Part shown: piece by piece, positions 1 through 10,002 of the stretch | Layout: each line of letters starts with the position of its first letter | How positions within the stretch are numbered: position 1 is the stretch's first letter | Source of the DNA: Fulvimarina endophytica | GTDB lineage: Bacteria; Pseudomonadota; Alphaproteobacteria; Rhizobiales; Rhizobiaceae | NCBI RefSeq assembly: GCF_003403015.1 | Contig: NZ_QURL01000003.1 | Location: forward strand, 186,001 to 250,000 | DNA length: 64,000 nt | Reading direction: 5' to 3' | Program-made: the position numbers and the translations under genes | Notes under the pieces: generated by a model | The model's database searches: none | What the model was told of the DNA's origin: nothing | The model's input: only the letters and a program-made list of their open reading frames with translations

Positions 1-1081
1 CGATCACCGTCTCGCCCAGCCAGTGGCCGTCGATCGGATTGGCCGTGTCCTCCATGATGACGACGAATTCGTCGCCGCCCATGCGCGCGCAAAAGCCGGA
101 CCCGCCGGTTGCGTCCCGGATGCGGCGCGCGACCTCGACGAGCACGGCGTCCCCGACCGGATGGCCGAGGGTGTCGTTGATCTCCTTGAAGCCGTCGAGA
201 TCGATCAGAAGGAGGGTCGCGCGGCGCTCGGCCGAGAAGAGGGCGTTCAGCCGCCTGTCGAAGGCGCCCCGGTTGGCAAGCCCCGTCAGGGGGTCCGTGA
301 GCGCCGCTTCCATGAGCCGCGCCTCGGTCTCCACGCGCTCGCTCATGTCGCGCATGATGGCGCCGAACCGCTGCTCGCCCCGCTCCAGCCACCGGGAGAG
401 CGAGAGTTCGATGGGAAATTCGCTGCCATCGCGCCGGCAGGCCGGCACCTTTATGGACTGGCCGATGAGTCTCGCCCCGCCCCCGTCGACGAGCCGCCTG
501 AAGCCTTCGCTATGGGCCGCCCGCAGCGCCGGCGGTACGATCAGCGTCAGGCTCTGCCCGAGCACTTCGGCCGCGCGATATCCGAACAGGCGTTCGGCGC
601 CCGCATTCCAGGCGACGATTTCGTTGCGCGCATTGGCGATGACGATCGCGTCGGGCGAGGAGGTCGCGATGCTTTCGAAGCGTTGCGAGGCTTCCAGATC
701 GGCAAGGCGCGCCGCTTCGACGCGGTCGCTCACGACGTGGGCGAGTTCCGAAAGCATCCGGGCTTCGACGGGCAGAAGCGCCTGCGACGAGGGACGATGA
801 ACCTCGATGGAGCCGATCGAGGCCCCGTCGGGGCCGCGGACGGGCGTCCGTAGCATCCGCGAGCCTTCGTCCGTCGCTTTTGCGGCCGATCCGGCCGGCA
901 TCTCGCCGGCGGTGTGAACGGATGTCGTCCCGTCGATGTGCCCGATCTGCACGCGCACGGCGTCTGCCGCGAGAACCTCGAATGCGAAATGGGCGACCCG
1001 GTCGAGGTCCTCGGCGAGGCTGCGCGGGACGGCGAGCGAGCGCAAAGCGGGGCATGCGGTCATGACGGAAGCATCGCTCAT
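1..1081 (-). CDS. GAF-PAS-GGDEF signalling protein, 3' end cut by the window edge
   Basis: The frame is open from an ATG at 1081 to the window edge, so only the first 360 residues are visible. Residues about 15-135 look like a GAF fold, about 140-255 are a PAS domain (it begins QRFESIATSSPDAIVIANA), and the GGDEF domain starts near 265 (LTDPLTGLANRGAFDRRL). It keeps the intact GGDEF active-site loop at residues 335-339. A diguanylate cyclase that reads a small-molecule or redox cue is the natural reading. An EAL domain could follow outside the window. A second in-frame ATG lies 15 bases upstream (1096); AGG precedes the 1081 start. Confidence 0.85.
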   Translation of the reverse strand, partial: MSDASVMTACPALRSLAVPRSLAEDLDRVAHFAFEVLAADAVRVQIGHIDGTTSVHTAGEMPAGSAAKATDEGSRMLRTPVRGPDGASIGSIEVHRPSSQALLPVEARMLSELAHVVSDRVEAARLADLEASQRFESIATSSPDAIVIANARNEIVAWNAGAERLFGYRAAEVLGQSLTLIVPPALRAAHSEGFRRLVDGGGARLIGQSIKVPACRRDGSEFPIELSLSRWLERGEQRFGAIMRDMSERVETEARLMEAALTDPLTGLANRGAFDRRLNALFSAERRATLLLIDLDGFKEINDTLGHPVGDAVLVEVARRIRDATGGSGFCARMGGDEFVVIMEDTANPIDGHWLGETVI

Positions 1082-1110
1082 GCGGCGGACCTGCATTGGT
1101 GGTAGATTTT

Positions 1111-1130
1111 CGTAACGTAAAATTATTACG
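1111..1130. promoter_or_regulatory. AT-rich inverted repeat upstream of the GGDEF gene
   Basis: CGTAA (1111-1115, repeated directly at 1116-1120) is mirrored by TTACG at 1126-1130. This is a rare AT-rich patch 30 bases before the ATG at 1081, so it is a candidate promoter or operator. No regulator can be named. Confidence 0.25.
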
Positions 1131-1361
1131 CAAACCTTCCGAATGGGTTGTGCTAACCCTCTCCGATGACCGGCCGCGCAAAGCCGAAGCCGGCGGGAAC
1201 GATCGCGAACGCGAAAGAGCGAAAGCCGTCGCTGGGAAGCGCGACGAGAAGGAGACATGCCGAGGCCGCGACGATTTCCCCGTGCCTGACCACGCCTGCC
1301 AGTTGCAAGGATTGGGAGAAGATGGCGAGGTGGTCTCGTATCAAGCGACCAGGAGTTTGCC

Positions 1362-1763
1362 ATGCCCAGCGCCGTCACTGCCATTTCTGCCGCGCCCAGT
1401 CAGATCGCCCGTGAGCATTTCGCCGCAGAGTTCAGCTTTGAGACCGATTGCTGGGATGTCCACGAAGCGCTCTCGGGTGAGGCCGATTTCGTGCTTCTCG
1501 ACGTGCGAAGCCCAGCCCTTTTCGCTGCAGGTCACGTTCCGGGCGCGATCAGCCTCCCCCACGGCAAGATCGTCCGCTCCAAGCTGGAACGCTGGCCGCA
1601 GGAGACCGTCTTCGTCACCTATTGCGCGGGTCCGCATTGCAATGGCGCGGCGCGAGGTGCCCTTCGGCTTGCCGAACTCGGGCGGCCCGTGAAGATCATG
1701 GCTGGCGGGATCACCGGCTGGCTCGACGAAGGATTCGAGCTTGCGACAGTCACGGCCGAGTAA
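1362..1763 (+). CDS. Rhodanese-like domain protein
   Basis: A 133-residue single-domain rhodanese homologue. The conserved DVRSP motif, the HVPGAISLPH segment and the active-site loop YCAGPHCNGA are present, followed by the C-terminal GGITGWLDEGF signature. Single-domain rhodaneses carry sulfane sulfur on the loop cysteine, probably the first Cys of CAGPHC. There is no signal peptide, so it is cytoplasmic. It stands alone between a GGDEF gene and a convergent lysozyme-inhibitor gene. The physiological sulfur donor or acceptor is unknown. Confidence 0.85.
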   Translation: MPSAVTAISAAPSQIAREHFAAEFSFETDCWDVHEALSGEADFVLLDVRSPALFAAGHVPGAISLPHGKIVRSKLERWPQETVFVTYCAGPHCNGAARGALRLAELGRPVKIMAGGITGWLDEGFELATVTAE

Positions 1764-1834
1764 CCGCCGCCCTGTTCTCTCTCGCCTATGGTTCGGGAAC
1801 GCCCTCCCCTCCGATGGCCTCGCGCCCGGCCGGT

Positions 1835-2242
1835 TCAGCCGGCGTTCCTGACCACGCGGCAGACCTGGGCCTCGCCGATGCCGCCCTTGAACTCGTCGTA
1901 GAGATCGCCGCGATTGCCGCGGGTCCACCAGACAAGCGAGCGCGAGACGTATTTCGAGCCCGAGGCCGAGACCGTGAGGGCGAAGGGGATCGGCTCGCCG
2001 TCCACCGGGACGATGGCGAGATTGGCGTTGGGCATGTTGAGAAAGTCGACCTCGATCCGGACCGGCTCCTCTTCGAGATTCCTGCGGCACTCGTAGGTGA
2101 TAAGCTGGCGGTCCACCGGGCCGGTGAGCGTCACGGTCACGTCCTCGCTCGTCGCGGCGGAAGCGGGGCCGCAGAGGCAGAGGGCGAGGAGGCTTGCCGC
2201 CGGCAGGAGACGCTGCGGCAGGCGCGAGGGCGATTTCGGCAT
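1835..2242 (-). CDS. MliC-family periplasmic c-type lysozyme inhibitor
   Basis: A 135-residue exported protein. The chosen ATG at 2242 has AAAGGA upstream; an earlier ATG at 2302 would add 20 residues with no Shine-Dalgarno. The first about 30 residues form a signal peptide ending CGPASA-A; the cysteines there do not make a clear lipobox. The mature part has the MliC pattern: YECRRN near the N-terminus, a central segment ending SGSKYVSRSLVWWTRG, and a C-terminal cysteine (AQVCR) that would pair with the first one. The family protects peptidoglycan from host or predator lysozyme. Confidence 0.7.
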   Translation of the reverse strand: MPKSPSRLPQRLLPAASLLALCLCGPASAATSEDVTVTLTGPVDRQLITYECRRNLEEEPVRIEVDFLNMPNANLAIVPVDGEPIPFALTVSASGSKYVSRSLVWWTRGNRGDLYDEFKGGIGEAQVCRVVRNAG

Positions 2243-2306
2243 CGAAGGTCCTTTTGCGAAGGGATCGAGGGCGTGTACCCTCCCATATGGCGTCGGGCGC
2301 ACGATA

Positions 2307-2344
2307 GAGCCTCGGACCCGATTTAAGAATCGTGTCCGAGGCTC
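2307..2344. repeat. 38-base near-perfect palindrome, possible bidirectional hairpin
   Basis: GAGCCTCGGACCCGATT is mirrored around TAAG by AATCGTGTCCGAGGCTC with one mismatch. It lies 65 bases before the MliC start codon. It could be an operator or a transcript hairpin; there is no T-tract on either side. Confidence 0.55.
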
Positions 2345-2359
2345 CCGCTTTTCCCTGAC

Positions 2360-2403
2360 GCATCGGATGGTCCGAAAACCGGGTCCACTTTTCGGTCCGA
2401 TGC
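2360..2403. repeat. Palindromic intergenic repeat of the type common in Rhizobiales
   Basis: Nested arms: GCATCGGA (2360-2367) pairs with TCCGATGC (2396-2403), and CCGAAAA (2372-2378) pairs with TTTTCGG (2389-2395). From memory, near-identical elements are scattered between genes in Rhizobiales genomes; this was not checked by search. No second full copy was seen in the window. Confidence 0.6.
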
Positions 2404-2726
2404 TTTAGCCGATTGGGACACGGGCGCGAGGGGCGGGGCGCGCGAGACCTGGGGCCTGCGCCCCTCCCCGGCTACAGGCTTTGCGCCGTTCGCACCGTGC
2501 GAAGCATGGATCGCCGGGCGCATGCCCCCATATGACAGGCATCGCGCCATCGCGTAAAAGCGAATGGTGAGAGGATGTTGGCGGGCGGATGTCGGCGCCT
2601 TGCGGCCCGTTCGCGCCGACCACGGGACGGCGATCTTCGGGCCTTCTCGACGGCGGCGACCCGCGGCGCTTCCGGCCGGGACCGGGCCTTGCCGCCCCGG
2701 CACGTCTCGTATGCAAAGGAAGACCC

Positions 2727-3281
2727 ATGCGCCTTCGATCCGATGCCGCCTCCCCCGTCCCCCCGAAGGTCCCGGTGCGAGGCGCGGCGGCCCTTGGTGG
2801 GGCCCTCCGGTGTCTCGCCGCGGCATCCGGTTTCACGATCGCCCTGACGCTCGCCTCCGCCGCGACGGCCCAGCCCTACGGGCCGGGTCCGGCCGGCGAC
2901 CTGCCCGGCACCTCCATGGCCGATCTGCCCATCGTCGGCGCGCCCCAGCGCGTTCCGGGCATTCCGGGCGCGAGGATCTTCGGCGACACGAACGAGGAGC
3001 GGCTCTACGGCAAGCCCTTCGATGACAGCTATCTGACGCCGAAGGTGATCCGCCCCGATGTCGGCAATTCGGCCTCAAGGCAGGCGATCGAAGGGCGCTC
3101 GGCCCTCGGCGGTGTCGCGGCCGATCTCTATGCCCGCGAGGGACCGGCGGCGATCGGCGGCAGCGCGATTACGCGCGGGCAGAGCCAGGGACGGGTCCTG
3201 CGGCGGGCGGCGCCCCCTGCCCCGGCCGGCTCGGCCCCCCGCCATCCGGCCCTCGGCGGCCGGGCGATCATTCGGCCCTGA
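2727..3281 (+). CDS. Exported protein of unknown function
   Basis: A 184-residue protein. The ATG at 2727 is chosen because AAAGGAAG lies 5 bases upstream; an earlier in-frame ATG at 2589 lacks one. A long basic n-region and a hydrophobic stretch ending TLASAATAQP suggest a signal peptide of about 48 residues. The mature part is rich in Gly, Pro and Arg, with a central segment (RIFGDTNEERLYGKPFDDSY) that looks folded and a disordered Ala/Pro tail. No family was recognised. A secreted glycine/serine-rich gene follows on the same strand. Confidence 0.55.
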   Translation: MRLRSDAASPVPPKVPVRGAAALGGALRCLAAASGFTIALTLASAATAQPYGPGPAGDLPGTSMADLPIVGAPQRVPGIPGARIFGDTNEERLYGKPFDDSYLTPKVIRPDVGNSASRQAIEGRSALGGVAADLYAREGPAAIGGSAITRGQSQGRVLRRAAPPAPAGSAPRHPALGGRAIIRP

Positions 3282-3435
3282 GCCGGCAAAGCATCATGCT
3301 CTTCACCACGCTCTTCACCATGATCGGCAACACTTCCGGTGCAAAATGCCGCTCCCGCCCCGTGATCGCTTGATCTTCGCGCGCGAAGACCGACCTTAAG
3401 GGGATCGAACGACGGCGAGCGGGAAGACCGGACCC

Positions 3436-4089
3436 ATGCGCATTCACCAGATCACGACACCGCTCCTCGCCGTCTGTCTCGGCCTGGGTCTCGCCACGAG
3501 TGCCGGCGCCCAGTCGGTCGGGGGTGGCGGCGGCGGGATCGGTGGCGGGTCCGTGGGCGGCGGCTCGATCGGCGGTGGCTCGGGCGGCATCGGCGGCGGC
3601 GGCGTCGGTTCGGGGTCGACCACGGGCAGCTTCGGCACCGGCTCCGGCATCGGCAGCGGCTCCTCCATGGGCAGCTCGGGCATCGGCTCTTCGGGCATCG
3701 GTACCGGCACGGATACGGGCATCGGTGGCTCCGGCTCCTCTTCCTCCATCGGCTCGGGGATCGATGCGGGCATGAATTCCGACGCCTCGGGCAGCACCAC
3801 CATCCAGCGCGCGACCGAGGGCTCCTCCAATATCGGAACCATCAATGCCGGCGAATTCTCGCGCTCGGGCAATGCCGGAACCTCCTCGGTGACCGGCATC
3901 GGCGAGAGCGAGGGCGGGCTGACCTCCAACACGGTCTCGGGCGCGGGCGGCACCTACTCCTATACCCCCGGCGCGGGATCGGATGCCGATTACCGCATTC
4001 CGTCCCCGCCAGTCGGCATCGATCTCGGCGCGATCCTCGCGGGGCTTCGCAACACCCCGAGCGCGACGCCGAAGCCGAACGGCGACTGA
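3436..4089 (+). CDS. Secreted glycine/serine-rich repeat protein
   Basis: A 217-residue protein with a clean signal peptide (residues 1-25, ending SAGAQS). Residues 26-110 are almost entirely Gly, Ser, Thr and Ile in short repeats of the GGGSxGGGSIGG and SSGIGSSGIG kind. The C-terminal half is less biased and ends with a proline-containing tail. Nothing suggests an enzyme. Such proteins are usually envelope or matrix components, which is inference here. The long antisense frame over this gene is a codon-bias shadow. Confidence 0.6.
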   Translation: MRIHQITTPLLAVCLGLGLATSAGAQSVGGGGGGIGGGSVGGGSIGGGSGGIGGGGVGSGSTTGSFGTGSGIGSGSSMGSSGIGSSGIGTGTDTGIGGSGSSSSIGSGIDAGMNSDASGSTTIQRATEGSSNIGTINAGEFSRSGNAGTSSVTGIGESEGGLTSNTVSGAGGTYSYTPGAGSDADYRIPSPPVGIDLGAILAGLRNTPSATPKPNGD

Positions 4090-4418
4090 TCCCGCGCCCG
4101 CTTCGACCGGCATCCGCCGTCGAGGCATTCAAGGCGGGATCTGCCGGGCGATGGCCGCTCGAAGGTCCCGGGCATAGCCCGCGGAGCTTGCGCCGAGAAA
4201 GGGCAGGGGGCCTTTCCTGTTCGGGCGGCAGGGGGCGGATTTCGGGCGTTTTCGCGAAGTTTTCGTGACGACGGGGCCGAGCCCTTTCGCGGTTGCGAAA
4301 AATCCTGTATGACACCGGCCAATCGAACAACGAATGGCAGCCGTCAGGAGCGTTCCACCCGCCCGTCGGCGGTTTTTGCGCGTTCGGCCTTTTTCCGCAC
4401 CCAAACCGGTGAGACTTC
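4090..4418. other. 329-base intergenic region upstream of typA
   Basis: No gene or clear hairpin was seen. The typA promoter should lie here, but no convincing -35/-10 pair was found. The ATG of typA is preceded by GTGAGACTTC. Confidence 0.4.
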
Positions 4419-6245
<1,827 letters not shown>

Positions 6246-6297
6246 TCGGTCGAGCCAATAGATGAGGGCAGGGCGCAGGCCCTGTCCGTGAACGACG

Positions 6298-6353
6298 AAA
6301 AGCCCGGCTCCGCCGCTTGTCCTCAAAGGGATGCGGCGGGGCCGGGCTTTTTT
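6298..6353 (+). terminator. Rho-independent terminator of typA
   Basis: AAAAGCCCGGCTCCGCCGC pairs with GCGGCGGGGCCGGGCTTTTTT across a loop of about 16 bases, followed by T-rich sequence. Confidence 0.85.
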
Positions 6354-6385
6354 CGTTTGCGGAATTTTGGCGGGATCGCCCTGCA

Positions 6386-6401
6386 TGTTTCACGTGAAAC
6401 A
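6386..6401. other. parS centromere site (perfect 16-mer)
   Basis: TGTTTCACGTGAAACA is a perfect palindrome and matches the bacterial chromosomal ParB-binding consensus. It is intergenic, between the typA terminator and the convergent AbrB-type gene, about 12.4 kb from parB. Two more copies lie inside rsmG. Confidence 0.9.
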
Positions 6402-6458
6402 TCGCATCGGAGGGCGGTCGTCAGGTCGATCCGCTATAGGGAACGGACGGGCGCGGAG

Positions 6459-6488
6459 GCGGCGGCAACCCGAAAGGCGTGCCGCCGC
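6459..6488 (-). terminator. Hairpin downstream of the tct/AbrB operon
   Basis: GCGGCGGCA (6459-6467) pairs with TGCCGCCGC (6480-6488), 35 bases beyond the stop of the last gene. There is no long T-tract, so this is a tentative terminator. Confidence 0.4.
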
Positions 6489-6522
6489 AAGTCCTGCGTT
6501 GTTACTCCGGGCCGCCGGTCCG

Positions 6523-7587
6523 TCAGGCTCCGTCGCCTTCGTCCTTCGCCTCGGCCTTTGCAGGCCGCAGGAAGAAGGGGACGATCGCGATGATCAGGAG
6601 TAGCCGATAGATGTGGTGGGTCGCCACATAGGCCGGATCGTAGCCGAGCGAGAGGGCCATGGCGCTCATGCCCTCGACGCCGCCGGGCGCATAGGAGACC
6701 CAGACCTGGCCGAAGGGCAGGGCCAGCACATAGGCCATCACGAAGCTGATCGCGCCGGACAAAGCGAGGGCGATGCCGGTTGCGACGAGCCCCGACAGGC
6801 CGAGGCTGCGGATCTCGGCAAGGGTGATCTTTGCAAAGCGCGAGCCGATGACCGCGCCCGCGAGCGAAAAGCCGATGAAGGTGAGCGCGAAGGCGGGGCG
6901 GCCCTCCATGAGCCCGGCGCCGTGGCCGAGTCCGCTGAGAAGGACGCCCGCAAGGAGATGGGCGGCCGGAAGGCGGAGCTTCGAGGCAAGCGTTCCCAGC
7001 AATGCGGAGGCCGCGATGAGCGCGACGCTGACCGGCAGGCCGAGGGCGTGGGGCATGGCAGCGCCGGCGGCGGCATGATGATCCGCCGCGCCGTCGACGA
7101 GCGCGATCACCGGCGGCAGGCAGATGGTGATCAGGAGGAGCCGCAGGCTCTGGAGCACCATCACCATCTTCGTGTCGACGCTCGCCGCGCCGCCGCCGCT
7201 GCCGGTCGCAAGCGACAGCGCATAGGAGAGGGCGCCCGGCGAGGTGGCGAGCACCGAGGTCGCATGGCCGGCCCCGAACATGCGCCGCAGGACGAAGCTC
7301 GAGACGATCATCACCGCGAGGATGGTGAGGGTGAGGGCGGCAAGGCTCAATGGGAAGCGGGCGAGATCGGACAGGAAGGTCGGCGAGATGCCGGCCCCGA
7401 GCGTCACGCCGATCGTGGTGAAGCCGAGATCGCGCAGGAACGAGGGAACGGACGGGTTCAGCCGGAAGGCCGATGCGATGGTGACGAAGATGGTGGAGCC
7501 CACCAGCGCGCCTGCCGGCACGCCGAGGAACGAGAAGAGGGCCGCGCCTGTCAGCGCGGCCCCCAGGGCTATGGCAGTGGACCGCAA
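6523..7587 (-). CDS. AbrB-family (PF05145-type) membrane protein
   Basis: A 354-residue hydrophobic protein with about ten membrane segments in two similar halves, typical of the AbrB/ammonia-monooxygenase-named family. The likely start is TTG at 7587; its codon begins 2 bases after the tctA stop, implying translational coupling. Features include LRDLGFTTIGVTLG, the SPGALSYALSLA segment and the GGVEGMSAMALSLGYDP motif of the second half. The family's substrate is not established; linkage to TctABC suggests organic-acid or related transport (inference). The C-terminus is charged (AKAEAKDEGDGA). Confidence 0.8.
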   Translation of the reverse strand: MRSTAIALGAALTGAALFSFLGVPAGALVGSTIFVTIASAFRLNPSVPSFLRDLGFTTIGVTLGAGISPTFLSDLARFPLSLAALTLTILAVMIVSSFVLRRMFGAGHATSVLATSPGALSYALSLATGSGGGAASVDTKMVMVLQSLRLLLITICLPPVIALVDGAADHHAAAGAAMPHALGLPVSVALIAASALLGTLASKLRLPAAHLLAGVLLSGLGHGAGLMEGRPAFALTFIGFSLAGAVIGSRFAKITLAEIRSLGLSGLVATGIALALSGAISFVMAYVLALPFGQVWVSYAPGGVEGMSAMALSLGYDPAYVATHHIYRLLLIIAIVPFFLRPAKAEAKDEGDGA

Positions 7588-7589
7588 GA

Positions 7590-9128
7590 TCAGGACCTCG
7601 GCGCGTCTGTCGTGGCGTCGGCATCGCCTTCGGCGAGAGCCCGCGTGCGATATCGGCTGTAGACCAGCGGCACGACGATGATCGCGACGGTGAGGACGTA
7701 GAGGCCGATCGCGTTCCAGGAGGTGACGAGGATCGTCCAGTCGCCGCCCGAGATCGAGAGCGCCCGGCGCAGATTGTTCTCGAAGAGGCCGCCGAGCACG
7801 AAGCCCAAGATGACCGGCGCCAGCGAGAAGCCGAGCTTGCGCATGACCCAGCCGAACACGCCGAGAAGGGTGATCATGTAGAGGTCGTGCGCATTGCCGA
7901 CGATCGAGTAGACGCCGACGAAGGCGAGGACGGCGATCAGCGGCGTCAGATATTGCTGCGGGATCGTCAGCATGCGGGCGAAGAGGCCCACCAGCGGCAG
8001 GTTGATGACGAGAAGCGCGATATTGCCGATATACATGGAGGCGATGAGGCCCCAGGCGACTTCCGGGCGCTGCTCGAACATCAACGGACCCGGCTGGACG
8101 TTGAAGAGGAGCAGGGCACCGAGCAGGATCGCCGTGGTGCCGGAGCCCGGAATGCCGAGGGTCAGCATCGGCACCATGGCGCCGCCCGCGGCCGCGTTGT
8201 TGGCCGCTTCCGGCGCCGCAAGGCCCCGGATGTCGCCCTTGCCGAAGCTCGGCGCGTTGTTGCAGGCCCGCTTCTCCGAGCCGTAGGCAACGGCCGAGGC
8301 GACCGAGGCGCCGGTGCCGGGCAGGATGCCGATGAAGAAGCCGATCATCGAGGCGCGCAGGATCGTCCACTTCGTCCTGGCGAGATCGGCCATGGTGACG
8401 AAGCTCTTGTCGATCTTCAGCGTCTTCAGCTGGCCGCGCGCCTGCTGCTCGACGAGGTGGATCAGCTCGGCCATGCCGAACAGGCCGATGACGACGACGA
8501 GGAAGTCGATGCCCGCCAGGATGTCCGGAATGCCGAAGGTGTAGCGTGCGACGCCGGTATTGGCGTCGATGCCGACCGAGGCGAGGATCAGGCCGATGAC
8601 GGCGCCGAGCAGCGTCTTGACCGGGTTCGCGCCGACGAGGGAGGCGAGGGAGGCGAAGGCGAAGACCATCAGCGCCACGTAGTCGGACGGCGAGAAGGTG
8701 ACCGCGTAGGAGGCGAGGAGGGGCCCGAACAGGCTCATCAGCACCACCGCGAAGGTGCCGCCGACGAAGGATGCGATGGCCGAGAGCGAGAGCGCCTTGC
8801 CGGCCTCGCCGTTTCTGGCCATCGGATTGCCGTCGAGCGTCGTCATCACCGCGCCGGCGTCACCGGGCACGTTGAGGAGGATCGAGGAGATGCGTCCGCC
8901 ATATTCCGCGCCGTAATAGATGCCGGCGAGGAGGATGATCGCCGATTCGGCCGGGAAGCCCAGGCTGTAGGCGATGGGGAGCAGGATGGCGACGCCGTTG
9001 ATCGGGCCGATGCCCGGCAGCGCGCCGATGAGGGTGCCGGCGAAGCAGCCCGCGAGCACCAGCATGAGGTTGAAGGGCTGGAGCGCGGTCGCGAAACCGG
9101 AGGCCAGGCCCGAAAAGACAGCATCCAT
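7590..9128 (-). CDS. tctA: Tripartite tricarboxylate transporter large membrane subunit TctA
   Basis: 512 residues with about 11-12 membrane segments. The ATG at 9128 has a textbook AAGGAG six bases upstream. TctA signatures are clear: ALPGIGPINGVAILLP near residue 45, GAEYGGRISSILLNVPG, and MLTLGIPGSGTTAILLGAL. It is the sodium- or proton-coupled permease component that receives substrate from TctC and works with TctB. It sits 11 bases after tctB and 2 bases before the AbrB-type gene, so all are probably one transcript. Confidence 0.95.
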   Translation of the reverse strand: MDAVFSGLASGFATALQPFNLMLVLAGCFAGTLIGALPGIGPINGVAILLPIAYSLGFPAESAIILLAGIYYGAEYGGRISSILLNVPGDAGAVMTTLDGNPMARNGEAGKALSLSAIASFVGGTFAVVLMSLFGPLLASYAVTFSPSDYVALMVFAFASLASLVGANPVKTLLGAVIGLILASVGIDANTGVARYTFGIPDILAGIDFLVVVIGLFGMAELIHLVEQQARGQLKTLKIDKSFVTMADLARTKWTILRASMIGFFIGILPGTGASVASAVAYGSEKRACNNAPSFGKGDIRGLAAPEAANNAAAGGAMVPMLTLGIPGSGTTAILLGALLLFNVQPGPLMFEQRPEVAWGLIASMYIGNIALLVINLPLVGLFARMLTIPQQYLTPLIAVLAFVGVYSIVGNAHDLYMITLLGVFGWVMRKLGFSLAPVILGFVLGGLFENNLRRALSISGGDWTILVTSWNAIGLYVLTVAIIVVPLVYSRYRTRALAEGDADATTDAPRS

Positions 9129-9139
9129 CGGATAGCTCC

Positions 9140-9583
9140 TTAGGACAGCGCCCGGACGATGGGTCCGGCCGGCAGGTTGAGTTCGAGAAGGACGGTGCAG
9201 ACGACGTAGCCGACGACACCCGTGGCCGCCGAGAAGGCGAGGGCGGCGAGCGGCCGGGCCCCGAGCATCAGCGACAGGGCGAGGCAGAACAGGAAGGTGG
9301 AGATGATGAAGCCGAGGGGCTGGTAGAGATAGCCGTAGCCCATCAGGAAGACGAAGAGGGCGAGGAGGCGGCCGCCCGTGCGCAGCGGCAGGTCGAACCG
9401 GTCGCGGTCGGGCCTCACGAGAATGTAGGCGAGGCACAGAAGCGCGACGACGCCGAGGATCTGCGGCCAGCTTTCGGGGCCGAGCGGATCGTACTGGAAC
9501 GGCGCCTGGAGGATGAAGAAGGCGATATAGGTGTAACCGAGCGCGACAACGAAGAGGATGCCGGCGAAGATCCGGTCGGCCAT
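9140..9583 (-). CDS. tctB: Tripartite tricarboxylate transporter small membrane subunit TctB
   Basis: 147 residues with four predicted membrane helices and the conserved early segment DPLGPESWPQILGVV. The start is the ATG at 9583 (MADRIFAGILF); longer frames upstream are arginine/proline-rich and not credible. TctB is the small partner of TctA. The upstream region lacks a strong Shine-Dalgarno. The 419-base gap to tctC suggests that tctBA may also have its own promoter or processing site. Confidence 0.9.
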   Translation of the reverse strand: MADRIFAGILFVVALGYTYIAFFILQAPFQYDPLGPESWPQILGVVALLCLAYILVRPDRDRFDLPLRTGGRLLALFVFLMGYGYLYQPLGFIISTFLFCLALSLMLGARPLAALAFSAATGVVGYVVCTVLLELNLPAGPIVRALS

Positions 9584-9841
9584 GGAAGGGGTCCTGGACA
9601 AAGGGTTTCGGGAAGAAGGGTCGGGTGGCGCCGGGTGCACCGGCCGGGGCCGGCATCGCCGGGCGGCTCGGGCTTTCCGGAGTATCGGGCGTGCCGGGCC
9701 GTGGGGGCATGGGACGCGCCGGGCCGGAAGGCGGCGGACGATCCCTGCGACCGGGCCGCACCGCCGCCGGATCGAGATGCCCCGTGACGGGACCATCGAA
9801 GGGGAGACGGTGCGGTGCGGCGGCCCGGGAGGGACCCTGCG

Positions 9842-9873
9842 GCGAACGGCCCTCTCGGGGGGAGAGGCCGTTC
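9842..9873 (-). terminator. Hairpin between tctC and tctB
   Basis: CGAACGGCC-CTCTC is mirrored by GAGAG-GCCGTTCG around a G-rich loop. It has no T-tract. It is a candidate attenuator or mRNA-stability hairpin rather than a full terminator. Confidence 0.4.
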
Positions 9874-9971
9874 GATCGGCGACTGGTGCCGCCGGGCGAG
9901 TGGATCGACCCTTCGGGTCAATTAACGTCCGGCGAGGGCTTCAGACGCCGCTTGGGCTGATGGCGGACACT

Positions 9972-9988
9972 CGAAAGCGATGCTTTCG
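9972..9988 (-). terminator. Short hairpin just after the tctC stop
   Basis: CGAAAGC-GAT-GCTTTCG, 14 bases past the tctC stop codon. It probably protects the tctC 3' end. Confidence 0.35.
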
Positions 9989-10002
9989 TCCGTCCGCTGG
10001 TC

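Larger units (their letters stand above)
2243..2726. other. 484-base intergenic region with two palindromic elements
   Basis: It holds no credible gene. It carries a 38-base palindrome (2307-2344) and a repeat-type palindrome (2360-2403), entered separately. The rest is GC-rich sequence up to the Shine-Dalgarno AAAGGAAG at 2715-2722 of the next gene. Confidence 0.6.
9584..10002. other. 419-base gap between tctC and tctB with two hairpins
   Basis: No gene is supported. Two hairpins lie in it (9842-9873 and 9972-9988). They may attenuate or stabilise the transcript, giving more tctC than tctBA, as is usual for binding-protein genes. Confidence 0.45.

Noticed and set aside
3520..3760. G-rich tandem repeats that might be a minisatellite or CRISPR-like array
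   Set aside because: They are the codons of a Gly/Ser-rich secreted protein and have no spacer structure.
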